DNA of 64,000 nucleotides from Armigeres subalbatus (GCF_024139115.2 NW_026943535.1:372001-436000); one strand, 5' to 3'; shown: positions 46,101-58,399, numbered from the stretch's first letter. Made by a program: numbers and translations. Notes: generated from the letters alone by a model not told the origin.

Positions 46101-46440
46101 ACTCAAGTCCAGGTATATGAGATGTTGTAAAATCTCTCTAATTGTGTTGAAGTTTGAGATCAGAAAATAGTCCTAACGAATCAACCAAGTCTTCCATGAA
46201 ACTGACCCCAGCCGCAACATAACACAACCAATTATGTCCTTGTCTAGAATATTTTTCTTTCACTTTACACGTCGCAAGTTTTCCTTGAGTTCGTCAAATC
46301 AAAATGGTCTATCTGAATCAAGCAAAAGCTTTCACTTGAATGTCCCCAGCCGCGCTATCAACCCAATTCTATGACCTCCAGTAGCTTTTGTTTACCATCT
46401 TTTACTTGCATTACAAATCCAGAAGCATGTGAGATGTTGT
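43140..46440 (+). repeat. Left satellite arm, about 20 units of roughly 170 bp
   Basis: The phrase ATCAACCCAATTATGTCC recurs near 43226, 43403, 43571, 43741, 43914, 44092, 44260 and onward to 46353, with spacings of 140-185 bp and a mode near 170. Each unit also has TTCACTTGCGTCTCAAATCC and GAGATGTTGTAAGATCTC. Units are riddled with one- to five-base insertions, more than expected for ordinary satellite divergence. Confidence 0.85.
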
Positions 46441-46700
46441 ACTTTTATTTATAGTATGTTTTATTGTTGTATTATTATTACTAATCATCCGACAGTGTAT
46501 GTTTGATTCTTAATATGATTTTACTCTCTTAAACATAATTTTGCGACATTTTAAAACATTATCCTGACATTACAAATCTCGCCTCGTCATCATTGATCAA
46601 ATTGGAATTAATCTAGTCCTGCTAATCCATGTCCTCGAGTAAACGGAAGAAGACACTAGAATTGAATGACGGCAGACAGTTGATGTCCATTAAATATGGT
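46440..46700. other. Spacer between inverted satellite arms
   Basis: AT-rich, non-repetitive, with no self-pairing obvious to me. It contains CCGACAGTGTATG and CGCCTCGTCATC. This is the centre of the large inverted repeat. Confidence 0.55.
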
Positions 46701-48780
46701 TGGGGACATGTTAGAGATCTAGCAACATCTCAAACACCGATTTGAGAGCTATAATAAAATAAATAAAGGTAGAACTTAATTGGGTACTATACCGGGCAGG
46801 TGACATCAGCGAAGCCTTGATTGATTCGAAGCCATTTTCTACAAACCTCAGGAAGATTTGAGTCTGAACAGTCAGCCCACAGACGGTCGAAACAAATAGA
46901 TACTCATGAAACCTTGTGAGATTCGATAGACCATTTTACTCATACCCAGGATGAATTTGGATCTAACTATCTCATATGCATTGAGTGATAGCAAGTCGGA
47001 CATAACTGCTGATCCCATGCGAAAGCCTGTTGACGAGGCCCTTTTACTAGCAATGAATACCCAAATGCCTGGATTGACGAAGGAAAGAAATTATAGGGAA
47101 ACCGCGTAAGGTGAGCGCTGGAACTAAGGATCGTAGACCATTCTTAAACTCGATTGAAGAATAGCAACATGGATACGTATATGTTGGATTTGAGACGAAT
47201 TAGAGACAACACTCGTGAATAATTGGTGGTTGATACGCAGGTAATACATCAGGAAGCCTTGGTTGATTCATATGCATTAACCTTCAGCATTGAGAAATTC
47301 TAGGAGCTTTGAGATAAAGCTTTCAAACCTAGGCCGGATTGGGTGAACGTCAATGAAACTAAGTCTCGGAAGATTTATAACTGACAGAGAACTTATGGCT
47401 AGTAATCACTGGAACAGCCTTAGTAGATTCAATATGGATCATTTTACTCACTATCTAGGAATTTGAGGAGATCTTACAACATCTCCTGTGCCTAGTTTGA
47501 GTACCGATGAAAGAAAGTATTCGGAGGACATGTCATAAAAATTTATGCGACTAAAAGAACATCATGGGAAGCCTTTGGATGGATTCGATAGACCATTTTA
47601 CTCAAAATCCGGGATCAATTGAGTTATGAGTACCATCTCTGGCAATCCTGGACTCAGGAAATATAAATCTTCAGGACTTCGAAGCCTGTCATGGATCTAT
47701 AGACCTTTTTACCCACTAATAATTACAGATCTATCAACATCTCACAGCCTGAGATTTGAGACTGCCATGAAAAAGATAATACCGAAGGACATAATTAGGT
47801 TGAAACCACGGTAAGGGGACATCATGAGTTGGTTGGGATTCATTGGGCCTTTGATTCAAACTTGACACAATTGGAGATTCAAACATCTCAAATGCCTGGA
47901 TTTAGACATGATGGAAGAATACGAGATCTCTCATTTAGTTGGGTTGATTACTTATGTATGGGGATATCATCATGTGTGCTTTGAGTATCGTAGAACTTTG
48001 AGGTTCAAATTCAGGACTGTTTGAGATCTTTTTACCATCTCCTTCGTTTGATTTGTTACATGACTAATAAAGACAAATACTCGGAGACATAATTGGGTTG
48101 TATACTGACGGCTGGGCATCCATGGATGCCCTTTGGATTCAATAGACCATTTTATTCGAACTTCGTGACATTTTTTGGAGATCACAGCATCTCAAAATGC
48201 CTGATGTTGAGACGACAACGGAAATAAATACTCGAGGACATAATTGGGTTGATACCGCGGTATGGGACATCATGGAAGCATTCTTGTTGACTACGGTAGA
48301 CCATTTGATTCAAATTCAGGACCATTTGGAGATCTTACTTTGTCTCATATGTTTGGATTTGAGACGCAAGAAAGGCAATACTCGGAGGACATCCTTGACC
48401 GTTGGATCTACGGAAGCCATCATGGTCTTTAGGTTGATTGGAGACCATTTTACTCAAACTTCAGGACAATTTGGAGTCTTAAACATCTCAAATACCTGGA
48501 TTTGAGACATAGTGAGCGATATATAGGACATATTGGTAAGATGCCGCTGTTGGGGACATCTGTGGAAGCCTTGGTTGATTGAAGTAATGACTACAGTTCA
48601 AACTTCTCAGGACAATTTGAGATCTTACATACATCTCAAATTGGATTTGAGCCGCAAGTGGAAGATAAAGTATGGAGGACATAATTGATTGATACTATGC
48701 GTATGGGACATCATGGAAGCCTTGGTTGATTGCAGTTGACCTTTGATTCCACTCCAGGACATGTTGAATCCTAGAAACAT
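46700..48780 (-). repeat. Right satellite arm, about 12 units, opposite orientation
   Basis: Reverse complements of the left-arm phrases recur: GGACATAATTGGGTTGATAC, CATCATGGAAGCCTTGG, GACCATTTTACTCAAACT, ATCTCAAATGCCTGGATT. Unit borders are blurred by indels even more than in the left arm, which makes a poorly corrected read segment plausible. Confidence 0.8.
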
Positions 48781-49404
48781 CAATTTATTATCACATGTTT
48801 CGTATAGTTTACATTTATTTCTTAAGTTCTAGAGACAATGCTTTTACTGAAGCTTCTCCATCCTGTAGCATAAAGCTGGTTCAACAAAGGCACCGAATTA
48901 TGCCATGTGTCATAGTAGGATTAAAATGTGTTCTTATTGTTCCAGGTCTTTTGTGTTATATCATTTCCATCATCACTATATGAATAGATTCATTTTTTTA
49001 ATGAAATATAAGTATATCTCCAAAATCGCATTCTTCTAAATCCGTTGCTTTACTCCCACAGCTCTAGTGAAAATTGACACCCTAGATAATGTTTACATGT
49101 GTCCATAGAAGAGATGGCTAGAGGTTGGTGAAAACTACTGAGAAAATCGGTTGAAAACCACTGAGATATAGTCATTTGAAAATTTAGTTAAACGATTTTC
49201 TGAACGAATGTACAGTCAATGTTTTTGGCAAATCAATCCTGTATATGTCTAATATCTCTTTTCAATGTTTGATGCTAAAATGTTCTTATTCCGTATATGG
49301 AAACCACTGCGTAATTGAAAGATCTGGACCTCCAGCTGTAAGTTTGATTTATAGGTCTTATGTGAAAAGAACAAAATTTATTTAGTCAGATACATTAATT
49401 TAAC

Positions 49405-49617
49405 CGATTGTTTGAGAAATCTCCATTTGTGAAACATTTTTGGCCAAAGTAAGTTTTTTTATATTTGAATCCTCGACATAAATACGTATTCTGTGAAAAA
49501 ACGAAAAAAGAATGTATGTTCAGAGTATGAGATTTCGTTTGAAACTATGCACGCACTTTGACGAGCGATTACAGTTTAAAACTGTAGAATGGATATAGCA
49601 TTTCTCAAACAAATGAT
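49405..49617. mobile_element. TIR element with TTGTTTGAGAAA ends, copy 2
   Basis: Left end CGATTGTTTGAGAAATCTCC, right end GCATTTCTCAAACAAATG. The interior shares AAATACGTATTCTG, ATGCACGCACTTTGA and GAATGGATATAGCA with the copy at 26814, but is shorter by about 150 bp. Non-coding. Confidence 0.65.
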
Positions 49618-49639
49618 TCATTTGAAACGGTTCTGTTAT

Positions 49640-52429
49640 CATCAAACACAAACAATTATAAAACGACATATATTGAAATGCGGAATCAATAATTCTTTTC
49701 TCCTGAAAGGTTGAGTATGGTCTTGAACCAACTGTGTTACACTTTTTCCAACATATTGTTGTCGGAGCCCGATCGATTGGCGGTGAACTTCGAACTTCTT
49801 ACTTGGAAATTTGAATATGCCTTCAGTCCTTGCCTGCTATTTTGGGTGCAATTTCTCTACGATTCGATGGAAATATCCTCATCCTCACCTCCACTTCATC
49901 TTCGTCCATCATCAAACTTTAAAGCCATGTCTACGGACAATAAATTAATTTAAATTGCTTTGGGTGTGAGATTCCTGAATCAGACATCCTAATACTCAAC
50001 ACTCTAGATTGTTGTTACTATGCCTCGAGTCGCGAACTGCAGAACAAATAATCGACGTGACAGCGAATTGACGCTAATCGATTGACAAATTTGCACTTGC
50101 CTTGTGGCGCTGTGCCATTCTGGCCTTCATTCTCGAGAATTTCTTGGAACGTACCCCAAACTGCAGTCGATTCGATTTCCATCAAAACCAATCAAATCAA
50201 ATGCGACATTGCTCGAAGCTGATTTCGCTGTCAATTTAATAGGAAATTAAAACCCACTGCACCTTGCCAATAAATGAGGCGGACTTTAGATGACCCGTTT
50301 GAGTATTATTGGGAAGGGTTGGAATCGATATCGAATTGGCAAAGGTCATCTCATGTATTTGAAGTTGAACTCCCAACGCGCCGATGGTCCATTTGTTATT
50401 ATTTGTGACGAAGATAGTTGATCAGATCGCACCGAAAGTGTTCAAAAATTGTGGATATTTTCTACGTAATGTAAATGGCAGACATCAATGATTAATTCTT
50501 TTTTTTTCAAAAGTTCCGTTAATTTCTATTCCAATTTATTTTCATGGAGTGCTGGTCTGGTGAGTCTCATATCATAATGATGTTATAGTTTCAAAGAAGT
50601 TTGATGATAATAGATTCCATCCTTCACTCTAATTTAATATTATCAATTTGAAATTAAATTACGTATAACTGAATGATAAATTTACCATTTCAAGTGTTTT
50701 CTTGAAATTGATTGGTGGAGTATAAGATTTGCAAATCAAACAAAAATCCTTATATAACAAGATATGCCAAAGCAAAGACCAGAATGTACTCAAACATTTA
50801 CAGAACTGCATCAGTGGTTTCAGTGCCCGATGTGATCGCCTCCCATACTTGAAGAGGTGAATATACTGCAATATGCAGAAAACGCAAATCTAGCCTAAAT
50901 CTAAATCTATTTTTACTGGAATATATATCGATAGTATGATTCAATGATAAGTCAAGACTTCAGATCCATTTGATCTCGATAACTAATAAAATTGAGCCGA
51001 CATAAAATGATTCAGTAAATCTCCCCAAAAATCTCATTTCGTAATGCTTACAATCTTTAAGCCAGCTCACTACAGTTACGTAAATCGACTTATCAGACCC
51101 GAATTTTTTCACAATCACCGTGGAAGAATTTACCCCACTGAATTTCTTAACAACCCGTATTACCCTTTGGAGCAGTTGCCTTGAAACACGTTGCTCGAGT
51201 ACACCCAGCACGCGTTCACGCTCAGCTGATTTACACCGACGCCGATAACGATTCGGCGATCGTCATCGCATCGCTGATCTGCCTCATCCATGTCTCCTGC
51301 ATCATCTCTTCGCACTTTCAAGGTGAAAGAAATACATGCCTCTAACAAGGGAGCGTTTCTTCTATAAACACTTGCATGTTTGAATCAGCTCAGAACCATC
51401 ATTAAATTTTTTCTGTGAAGACAATCTTGTACTGAGTATCGAAGTGTAACTAATTGTTTTTAATGATTAAACATTTGTATATTTCTTAATTTTGATTTCG
51501 AATTCCATAAAGCAATTTGTTTGCGCGTGAATTATATACTTCTAATTACTTATGACTCATTTCAAGAAGAAAGCATGAGTGTCTAAGTCTAAGTCTAAGG
51601 GGTAACCAAATTAAGTTGTACCCCAGGCAACATTTTCTCGATTCTAAGCTGGAAATCAATGCGCTAGAATTCCGTCACTGGCTTCAAAAATATATTTGTT
51701 CTTGCATTTGTTTGACTACCTAGTTCCTGGTCGAAGATACCGATATTCAAATGAAGATTTAATAAGGTCGGTTTCCAGAAAAATATTTAGGCCTTTTTCT
51801 AGTGAATTATATTCAACCGTCCTCAAGAGGACTAGTACTCTCCATTTAGTTCCACCAATTGATTCGATATCTTTGCAATCATATTTCGACCACAACTACG
51901 TGGTCGTCTTCGATGTCTCGTACTTGACTTGTGCATTATTTTCGTACAACAAAACGAACCCCAATAATTCTATGTAAAACAGATTTTACGTATTTTACGT
52001 CAAATAGACGAGTTTGTATATCGCTTAAATAAATCTAATTGTGAAATTATTTTAATGTCTACGCTAACAGCAATAAAATTGCCTCTTTACTTATGAATTT
52101 AATTTCATTTATAATGGTGCACATTATTATAGCTCAGAAACAAACAAATTACATTGAAATGTGATAGGGAACGTTCGATCTCCATCTCACTGTACATATA
52201 TCCATCTCATCGCTAAACAAAGAAATACGGCACGCACCATTCAGTCGCTCGTCAACATGCGTGCTCACCGCTGAAAAAATCACAAAAATAATAAACAAAT
52301 CAAATTCCCTTTCCATTCTTTGTTTTTGATGGGATGGAAATACGCATATGAGATGAAGTGCGAACAGTTCCCTATATTGCGCCAAAATTATGTAATATTA
52401 CGAAACCAGATAGACTGTCTCTTTTCTCG
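49640..52429. other. No recognised gene
   Basis: Short frames on both strands. A minus-strand frame at 51160-51348 has ordinary coding-like composition but no start context, domain or splice partners. A small triple GTCTAA repeat is at 51579-51599. Confidence 0.35.
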
Positions 52430-52868
52430 AGCTATTTCGAAAATCTCCTCGAATTTCCTCAAGAATTCCTCAAGTTATCAAGCTTCCTTCATTTTGAAAT
52501 CACCAAAATTCCTCCAGTATTTTTCAGAAACTCCTCCATAAATTTTCGAGGAGTTCTTTCTGAAATTTGTGCAGGATTGCACTATAGAAATTTCTCCAGA
52601 TGTTCCTCCATAAATTCTTCGAAAAAATCCTCCGAATTTTCTTCGGTAATTCTTCCTATGGAATTCTTTCCATCATTTCACTGGAATGTTCCACAGAAAT
52701 TCCTAAAGTTCATCCAGAAAATTCCACCTAGAGTTCAATTAGCGATTCCTTCTCACTCCACAAACCTTCAGGGGTTCTTCCGAAAAAATTCGTTAAAAGT
52801 CCTCCAAGAGTTCATCTAAATCCTCTAAAGTTCTGCAAATTTTGAATCAATTTCCTCATGGAAATCAG
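52430..52868. repeat. Degenerate AATTCCTCC-type tandem repeat
   Basis: Variants of AAATTCCTCCAGAAATTCC and TCCTCAAGAATTCCTC recur every 15-30 bp across the block, a simple-sequence-derived repeat known to be frequent in mosquito genomes. The 153-codon frame inside it (52358-52819) is a consequence of the repeat, not a gene. Confidence 0.7.
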
Positions 52869-52870
52869 GA

Positions 52871-52925
52871 GCAATACGTAACTTNNNNNNNNNNNNNNNN
52901 NNNNNNNNNGTAAATACGTATTGTT
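52871..52925. other. Second assembly gap flanked by adapter remnants
   Basis: GCAATACGTAACTT, 25 N (52885-52909), then GTAAATACGTATTGTT. The same arrangement as at 3156-3217: two nanopore adapter ends facing each other. To the left is simple repeat, to the right a retrotransposon begins in mid-gag. Confidence 0.75.
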
Positions 52926-52929
52926 GAAC

Positions 52930-53169
52930 CCGGCATATGGTCGAGACGGAGCGAAGAAGGCTTAAACCGAACACTCAAGAACAGTAAACAGTGCGTCGCA
53001 GCTCACAAGGAATCCGGCATGTGTCCGCTATTAGCCGCTCATGCAACATATGTAAAAAGCGTGGCCATTTCGCAGCCATATGTCGTAGAAGCGCATCAAC
53101 AGCATTGATGGAGTTCAACAAGAACCGCAGGAAGACGCAGCCTTCGACTCCATTAAGCAGAAACATGAG
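52930..53169 (+). pseudogene. gag: Ty3/gypsy gag C-terminal part with CCHC zinc knuckle
   Basis: CNICKKRGHFAAIC (53042-53083) is a complete C-X2-C-X4-H-X4-C knuckle. Upstream gag is absent because the sequence begins at the adapter gap. The next recognised domain is a protease after an intron-like segment (53170-53265). Confidence 0.75.
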
Positions 53170-53265
53170 GTATAATCTTGAGAGTTTAAACTTGCTTTGA
53201 TGGAGCATAATTAAATAAACTTTACTTGTAAATTCATACGAGTCATTTTTTCTTTCATATTGTAG
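53170..53265 (+). other. Intron-like segment between gag and protease
   Basis: Donor ATGAG|GTATAATC, acceptor TTTTTTCTTTCATATTGTAG with a strong pyrimidine tract, 96 nt. Predicted only from splice consensus; the frame on the far side is disturbed within 70 bp, so it cannot be confirmed by frame restoration. Confidence 0.4.
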
Positions 53266-56085
53266 TCCACATCTAATCACCTATAAAGACGCGCTCGTAA
53301 GCTGCGTTGTAGGTGCCTCGACAATCGAGTTCTGATTGATTCAGGATCTGAGTCAATGTCATTGGGCAGGCTATGGGAACAACTAAGAATTGGCGAAGAG
53401 CGGTGATACTGAGCTACCGAAACGGCCCAAATCTCACTGTTCATGCATATGCTACTAGCGCACCTATGGTAATCCAACATCGGTTCAGGGCAAAGTTGAG
53501 CTGGGACTCTCTAAGCCTCTGTGGCGGGCCGATTTTGTGGTGGGCAGAAGGACGTCGTTCATTGCTAGGTAGACGAACGGCAGGAGAAATGAAACTGTTA
53601 AAGCGGGGCAATCGTGAGCGGTGAATCACCAGCGTCACAATCACAGTTTCAAAGATGCCCGATGTGAAGGTAAAATTCAGTATTGATAGGTCCATTCCTC
53701 TGTGGAACGCTTATTATAACGTCCCTTCGGCGTTTCGAAGTGCTAGAAACAGGCTAAAGGATATGGAAGAGAAAGACATTATTGAAAAAGTATCCTCTCT
53801 CCTGAATGGATTAGCGGAATGTCCGCCGTTGCGAAGGGAAAGGGATTTCAGATTAGTCTTAATATGCGGGCAGCTGTAAAGCCATTAAACGAATACCTGG
53901 TTGCCCCCGATAAACGAGATGAAATCAAACTCCATGGAGCTGATTTTTCTAAGCTAGACCTATCGAATGCCTATTACCACTTGGAGCTGGATAAAGGCTC
54001 CAGAGATTTGACAACGTTTTATCGGAGCATGGCGTATCGCTTCAAACGGCTAATGTTCGGGTAACGTGCCCCGGAAATCTTTCAGCGAGAAATGACTGGA
54101 TCCTGAAGATTTCAAATCATCATTTACATCGATGACATTCTGATCTTCGCCGGAACTCTCGAGGAATTGAGAAGGACCGTCGCCAGGTGATGCAGTATTG
54201 AGACAGAACAATTTGACGAACGAACAAGTGCGAATTTGATAAAACTTCCGTAACGTTCCTTGGGAAAACAAAAGAGGATTCCATATCGACGAAGCAAAAC
54301 AAAATTAATACGTGAGTTCAGGCAACAGCAACGGCCTCGAACTACGCAGTTTCCTTGGTCTGGCCTCTTTCTAAGTCCCACATTAAAACTTGCTGACTTA
54401 ACCAGACCTTTGGACGGTCGCGGCAAAACAGTTGGAATGGGTCCCTTCAAACTCTGCTTTTACAATAAAGGAAACAATCGCAAAATGCACCGTAACCTCG
54501 GATATTTTAGCGAAGAGGACAAAACAGTTCTTATACCGATGCGTCGCCTGTCGCTCTAGGGGCGGTCCTGGTACAGGTGATCTTCTTTAAGAATAAAATA
54601 TATTTGAATTTCTTGACATTCGTTATGTTTTCCAGGTCGATAGCAATGGCACAAATCGTGTAATCAGTTTGCCTCAAGGCCCTAACTCCTACGGAAAGAC
54701 GTTACGCCAAAATCAACGGGAGAGGCATTAGCGTATGGGCTATCGAGCACTTCGCTTATTTTCTGCTAGGGAGGCCTTACGTTGCGTGTCGACTAAAGGA
54801 TATCGTTCATCCTTGTCGCTCTCGGAAGACTCAAAAGAGTTCTCACAAGAGCGGATGGTTGGGCACTGCGCCTGAGTCCCTACAGCTATGATGTAGAGCA
54901 CGTGAAAGGCAGCGCATATGACACGGACCCTCCTCTCCGCCATATACGGGAAGTGATGAGCCATTTGATGAGGAATCTAGTCCGTGGCAGATAGCTAGAA
55001 GCCAATTCTGTGGTTCTTGACAGAGGAAGAGATCGGCGATGCTACGGGCTCACGAAGACTCACTAGCGTGATAGCGGCTTTAGGTTCAGTGGAATGGCCT
55101 GGACAATTGAAGCGGTTCCAACAGGTGGATCGATCTCTCGTTTCCAAGGGCTTAGTGGTCAAAAATGGTCATACCAGCCCTACGGGAAAGACGTTGAAAG
55201 TTGCTCATAACGGTTCCTCTTCTGCCAAATTCAAAGCATTCTCAGAGAACGAGTTTGGTGGCCTGGCATGCCCAGTGATGTGAAAACTGGGTCAAGGCCT
55301 GTCGTATCTGTGCTGCTAACGGAAGACCAGAGAGGCCACGCCTATGCAACGTACACCAGCACCTCCTGTATGGAGGCCATAGCATTGACTTTAATGGCCG
55401 TACTGAAATTTGGCGTATCTATATCTTGTACAGTTGACTATAGGTCTAGGGTATTGCTCGTCCGGTGAAGTCGACCAGCTTCGAACACACGAAGGCGATT
55501 CTTGATGAAATATTCGAAAGAAGGATTTCACACCATCAAAAGCGATAATGGACCGCCTTTCAACGGGTGGAATACAGGACATACTGTTCCAGTCTGGATC
55601 GAACAAATTTTCAACACCCTGTTCCCACAGCAAACGGCTCAGCTGAAACATATATGAAACTGGTGAACAAGCTATATACAGCCGTGAGTACAGGAAGTAA
55701 CTACAATGAAGAGCTACAGGCCGCAGTCAAGGTCTAACGCAGCGCAAACACGTGACAAAGGTTCCACCGGAGAGGTAATGCTCGGAAGGGAAAATCAGAA
55801 GAGGACTACACTTTTGATCGCGCTGAGATTCACCATGATGCAGAATTACTCACCCAACGGACCGGGAAGCCAAACTACAAGTGTCACGGAAGATCTCGTC
55901 GTTCAGAGTATGTCGGATCAAACCTGGCGATGTGGTAATCGTCGAGCGTCGATGCGTACTAAAGGTGATTCGAGGTCTGACCTAAACGGCATAGTACTCG
56001 AAGAAAGCAACGGTAGCCTTCTGCTAGTGGATGATCAGGAACTACGATGAGGCGCCACGTAACACAGACAAAAGGGTGTACAAAT
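53266..56085 (+). pseudogene. pol: Ty3/gypsy pol: protease, RT, RNase H, integrase, frameshifted
   Basis: Protease has VLIDSGS (about 53326-53346) and later GRRSLLGRRTAGEMKLL. RT starts SIDRSIPLWNAYYNVP and DIIEKV, then DFRLVLICGQL, ADFSKLDLSNAYYHLEL (53938-53990), FKRLMFG, and the catalytic YIDDILIFAG (54124-54153), which keeps both Asp. RNase H reads LGYFSEEDKTVL ... and VALGAVLVQ, then an intron-like 59 nt, then VDSNGTNRVIS. Integrase shows WWPGM (55257-55271), CRICAANG, SIDFNG, SDNGPPFNG (55533-55560) and PTANGSAETYMKL (55621-55660). Frames change repeatedly. It is nearly complete pol in domain order, with no 3' LTR recognised. Confidence 0.8.
54577..54635 (+). other. 59-nt intron-like insertion inside RNase H
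   Basis: Donor TACAG|GTGATC and acceptor ATGTTTTCCAG|GTCGAT. Removing it joins GAVLVQ to VDSNGTNRVIS in phase 0, a natural RNase H reading. Introns are unexpected inside pol of an LTR retrotransposon, since reverse transcription of spliced RNA would remove them. Confidence 0.6.
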
Positions 56086-58235
56086 GGTCTGAGGCCCAAA
56101 AGGAAACTTTGAATGGAGATACTGTCGATCATGGAAACGGTCAACTCTGAATAAGCGGCCTAAGCGAGCCGTAAAGACCCCAACGTATCTCGAAATTATG
56201 TTCAAGGTTAGAACAGTAGTATCTCGTGAAATCACTTTCGAATACATTAAAATCCATTTAATAAAGCTGAACTTAGAAACTTGAACGTTGTTTTCCTTTG
56301 TGCACTTCAAACTGAAAACTGCAAATGAAAACGTTGGATGCTAAATACGGTAATACATACATACATCGAAGCGAATAACCGTCAATGGCAATGGTAAACG
56401 GTCATTCTTCCCTGGCGATATTGGAAGTCCGCAATCCTTGGTGTAGACATTAACTGGATCGGAAAATTTACCTGATGGTTCTTTGAAACAGTTTGAAAGG
56501 AAAATAATAAGAAACGAGAAAACATCAAGCATATCAACGCCGATGTCAACTGTCAAAGTGCATACACCATGCACCATACGGCGGGTATGAGAAACTTGCG
56601 TACACACATAAAGAAAATTAACCGATACTCAGTAAATGAAATGTTGAGTAGATAATGGAATCTATAGTCCGGTGGATAAAATTCAGTTCAACACTCGAAA
56701 GCTGCTCATGTTAAAATTGCATTGAATACATTTTAGAATTATATGGTCATATTAATTTTGTAGACAATTAATGAACGTTCTAAATCATGAGTTTGAACTA
56801 CTCACTTGACCAAAGAAAGTTTTCGTCTGAGCAGAGGAAGATGTGAGATATAGATGGCATTGTCTTGGACTCGAATAATGCAGTGAATGATCACAGTATA
56901 CGTAAGAACAGTAATGTGGTATTCCTGGACTGAATGCCGACACCAGCTCATGACAACAGGAAGTATCTATACTGCCTCATTTGCGATCGAACATCGGACT
57001 GGATAAGTTGCATATCTAATGTTTGGGATTCCTTCCAGAGAGAATAAACGGCACACTAGTGACATTCGGCCAAATGACTCAGCCGTTTTTAAAACTACCC
57101 TTCCCTTAAAGGTGTACTCAAGAATAGTTTGACCAACCATTATGATCCGCGGCGATTGAGCTCCGCCGCGCCGAGAGCGTCCGCGCCGTGTAATTTGACT
57201 GGCCGCTGACAACTTACATCCCTGTCGTAATCTGAAAAAGTGACGTATACGCCATTTTTCAATAATGGTGTTAGCGAATAGTATTCATCAGCTCTTTAAC
57301 AGAAAATGGAAACATGTATGTTGTGATTTGGCGCATACATCTCTTTCTAAATCACGTGAGATCCAGCCCGTTGTGAGTTTATGTTATATAAATGATTGTA
57401 AAAATGTGTAAAAAAAGAGAAATGTAACAGTTAATCCTCTATCAGTCTGTTTGAAGGACCATCACAGCAAACCAGAAAATATGTTTTACTATGGAGCTTC
57501 ATGAGTCAATATCGAGTCATAGAACATCGATTATGGATCTTGACGCAATTTGAATATATTGTTTTTATAGACGTTTGAAGATGGCTGAAGGTCAGTAAGC
57601 CGAAACGCGTCACTGAAAGTAATGCTGTTTGTGTTTATTACCACGAGAAAAGCCAATATAGCGGATAAATTAGATGACAACCCGGTGATTAAATCAAGCA
57701 ATGTTGTAAATTTGTCCTTCGATGACCGATTGAGCTGAAAATTTAACAGTGAACTATGTTAAAATTGACATAAACGAATTATCAAATTTATTGAACAGCT
57801 TGTTGGAAAATGACATATGTACTAGGTAAAATTGTTCGAAATATAGCAGTGCTTTTATTGTTCATATTTTGGCTAATTTAAATGTCATATTCACAATTAA
57901 TATGATTTATATAATCTTCTAGGTATCCTTCATCATCTGCAATCAAGTTAGTAACTGTTCATTCAATTGTTTCAGATATTTACAAAACAAAAACTGTTGT
58001 TTTACTGCTATTATTCCGAACACCACTGCATGTATTTCGTTGACCATTATAATAGTTCAATTGTTCGAAGATGAATAGTTGTGTTTGGTAAAAAATTATA
58101 GATTATTCTTTATGATATTGAAATTAGTTTTGTAGCAGCAACAACTATATATTCGGCTCTTACGATGTCCTACGACGCCTGAGTAGAGCAAGGATGAACT
58201 CGAGGATGCCGATGAAAGTCGTGACGTCAGTTACT
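56086..58235. other. No recognised gene
   Basis: May include the 3' LTR of the preceding gypsy element, but no TG...CA pair is definable without its partner. A GC-rich piece at 57145-57200 (CGCGGCGATTGAGCTCCGCC) stands out. Otherwise AT-rich and non-coding. Confidence 0.3.
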
Positions 58236-58352
58236 CACTGGCCCAACTGACCAGCTAAAACGTTGGTTCGAGCACTTCGAACAACTTCTTCAAGTTCGAC
58301 ACCGACCATTCAACACTTCAGCAGACCCTCATTACTCATCAACCTAAAGATC
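58236..58352 (+). pseudogene. LINE polyprotein fragment
   Basis: The frame GPTDQLKRWFEHFEQLLQV (58242-58300) is the conserved linker between endonuclease and reverse transcriptase of many insect non-LTR elements. A stop follows at about 58350 and no RT is seen, so it is a short internal fragment. Confidence 0.55.
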
Positions 58353-58399
58353 CTAACTCCATGTTGTCCGGAGAAAACCGATCCTTAAATGTCTTATTC

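Larger units (their letters stand above)
42589..49210. repeat. Giant inverted repeat (about 6.6 kb) with satellite arms
   Basis: The outer 530 bp on the left (42589-43120, starting CATTCCGTTTGTTCAGAAAA) returns as reverse complement on the right (about 48780-49210, ending TTTTCTGAACGAATG). Inside, the left arm carries about 20 copies of a roughly 170-bp unit, and the right arm about 12 copies in the opposite orientation. A spacer of about 250 bp (46440-46700) separates them. Arms match with many small indels. It may be a foldback transposon, an inverted satellite block, or a long-read foldback artefact. Confidence 0.8.

Noticed and set aside
43140..48780. CRISPR-like array of regularly spaced repeats
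   Set aside because: The whole roughly 170-bp unit repeats with no unique spacers, and the sequence is eukaryotic.
51160..51348. Possible exon on the minus strand
   Set aside because: Coding-like composition only; no splice-linked neighbours or recognised family.
52358..52819. 153-codon plus-strand frame
   Set aside because: It is a reading of the degenerate AATTCCTCC repeat and has no domain.
57145..57200. GC-rich patch as a promoter or CpG island
   Set aside because: Too short and isolated, with no adjacent coding start.
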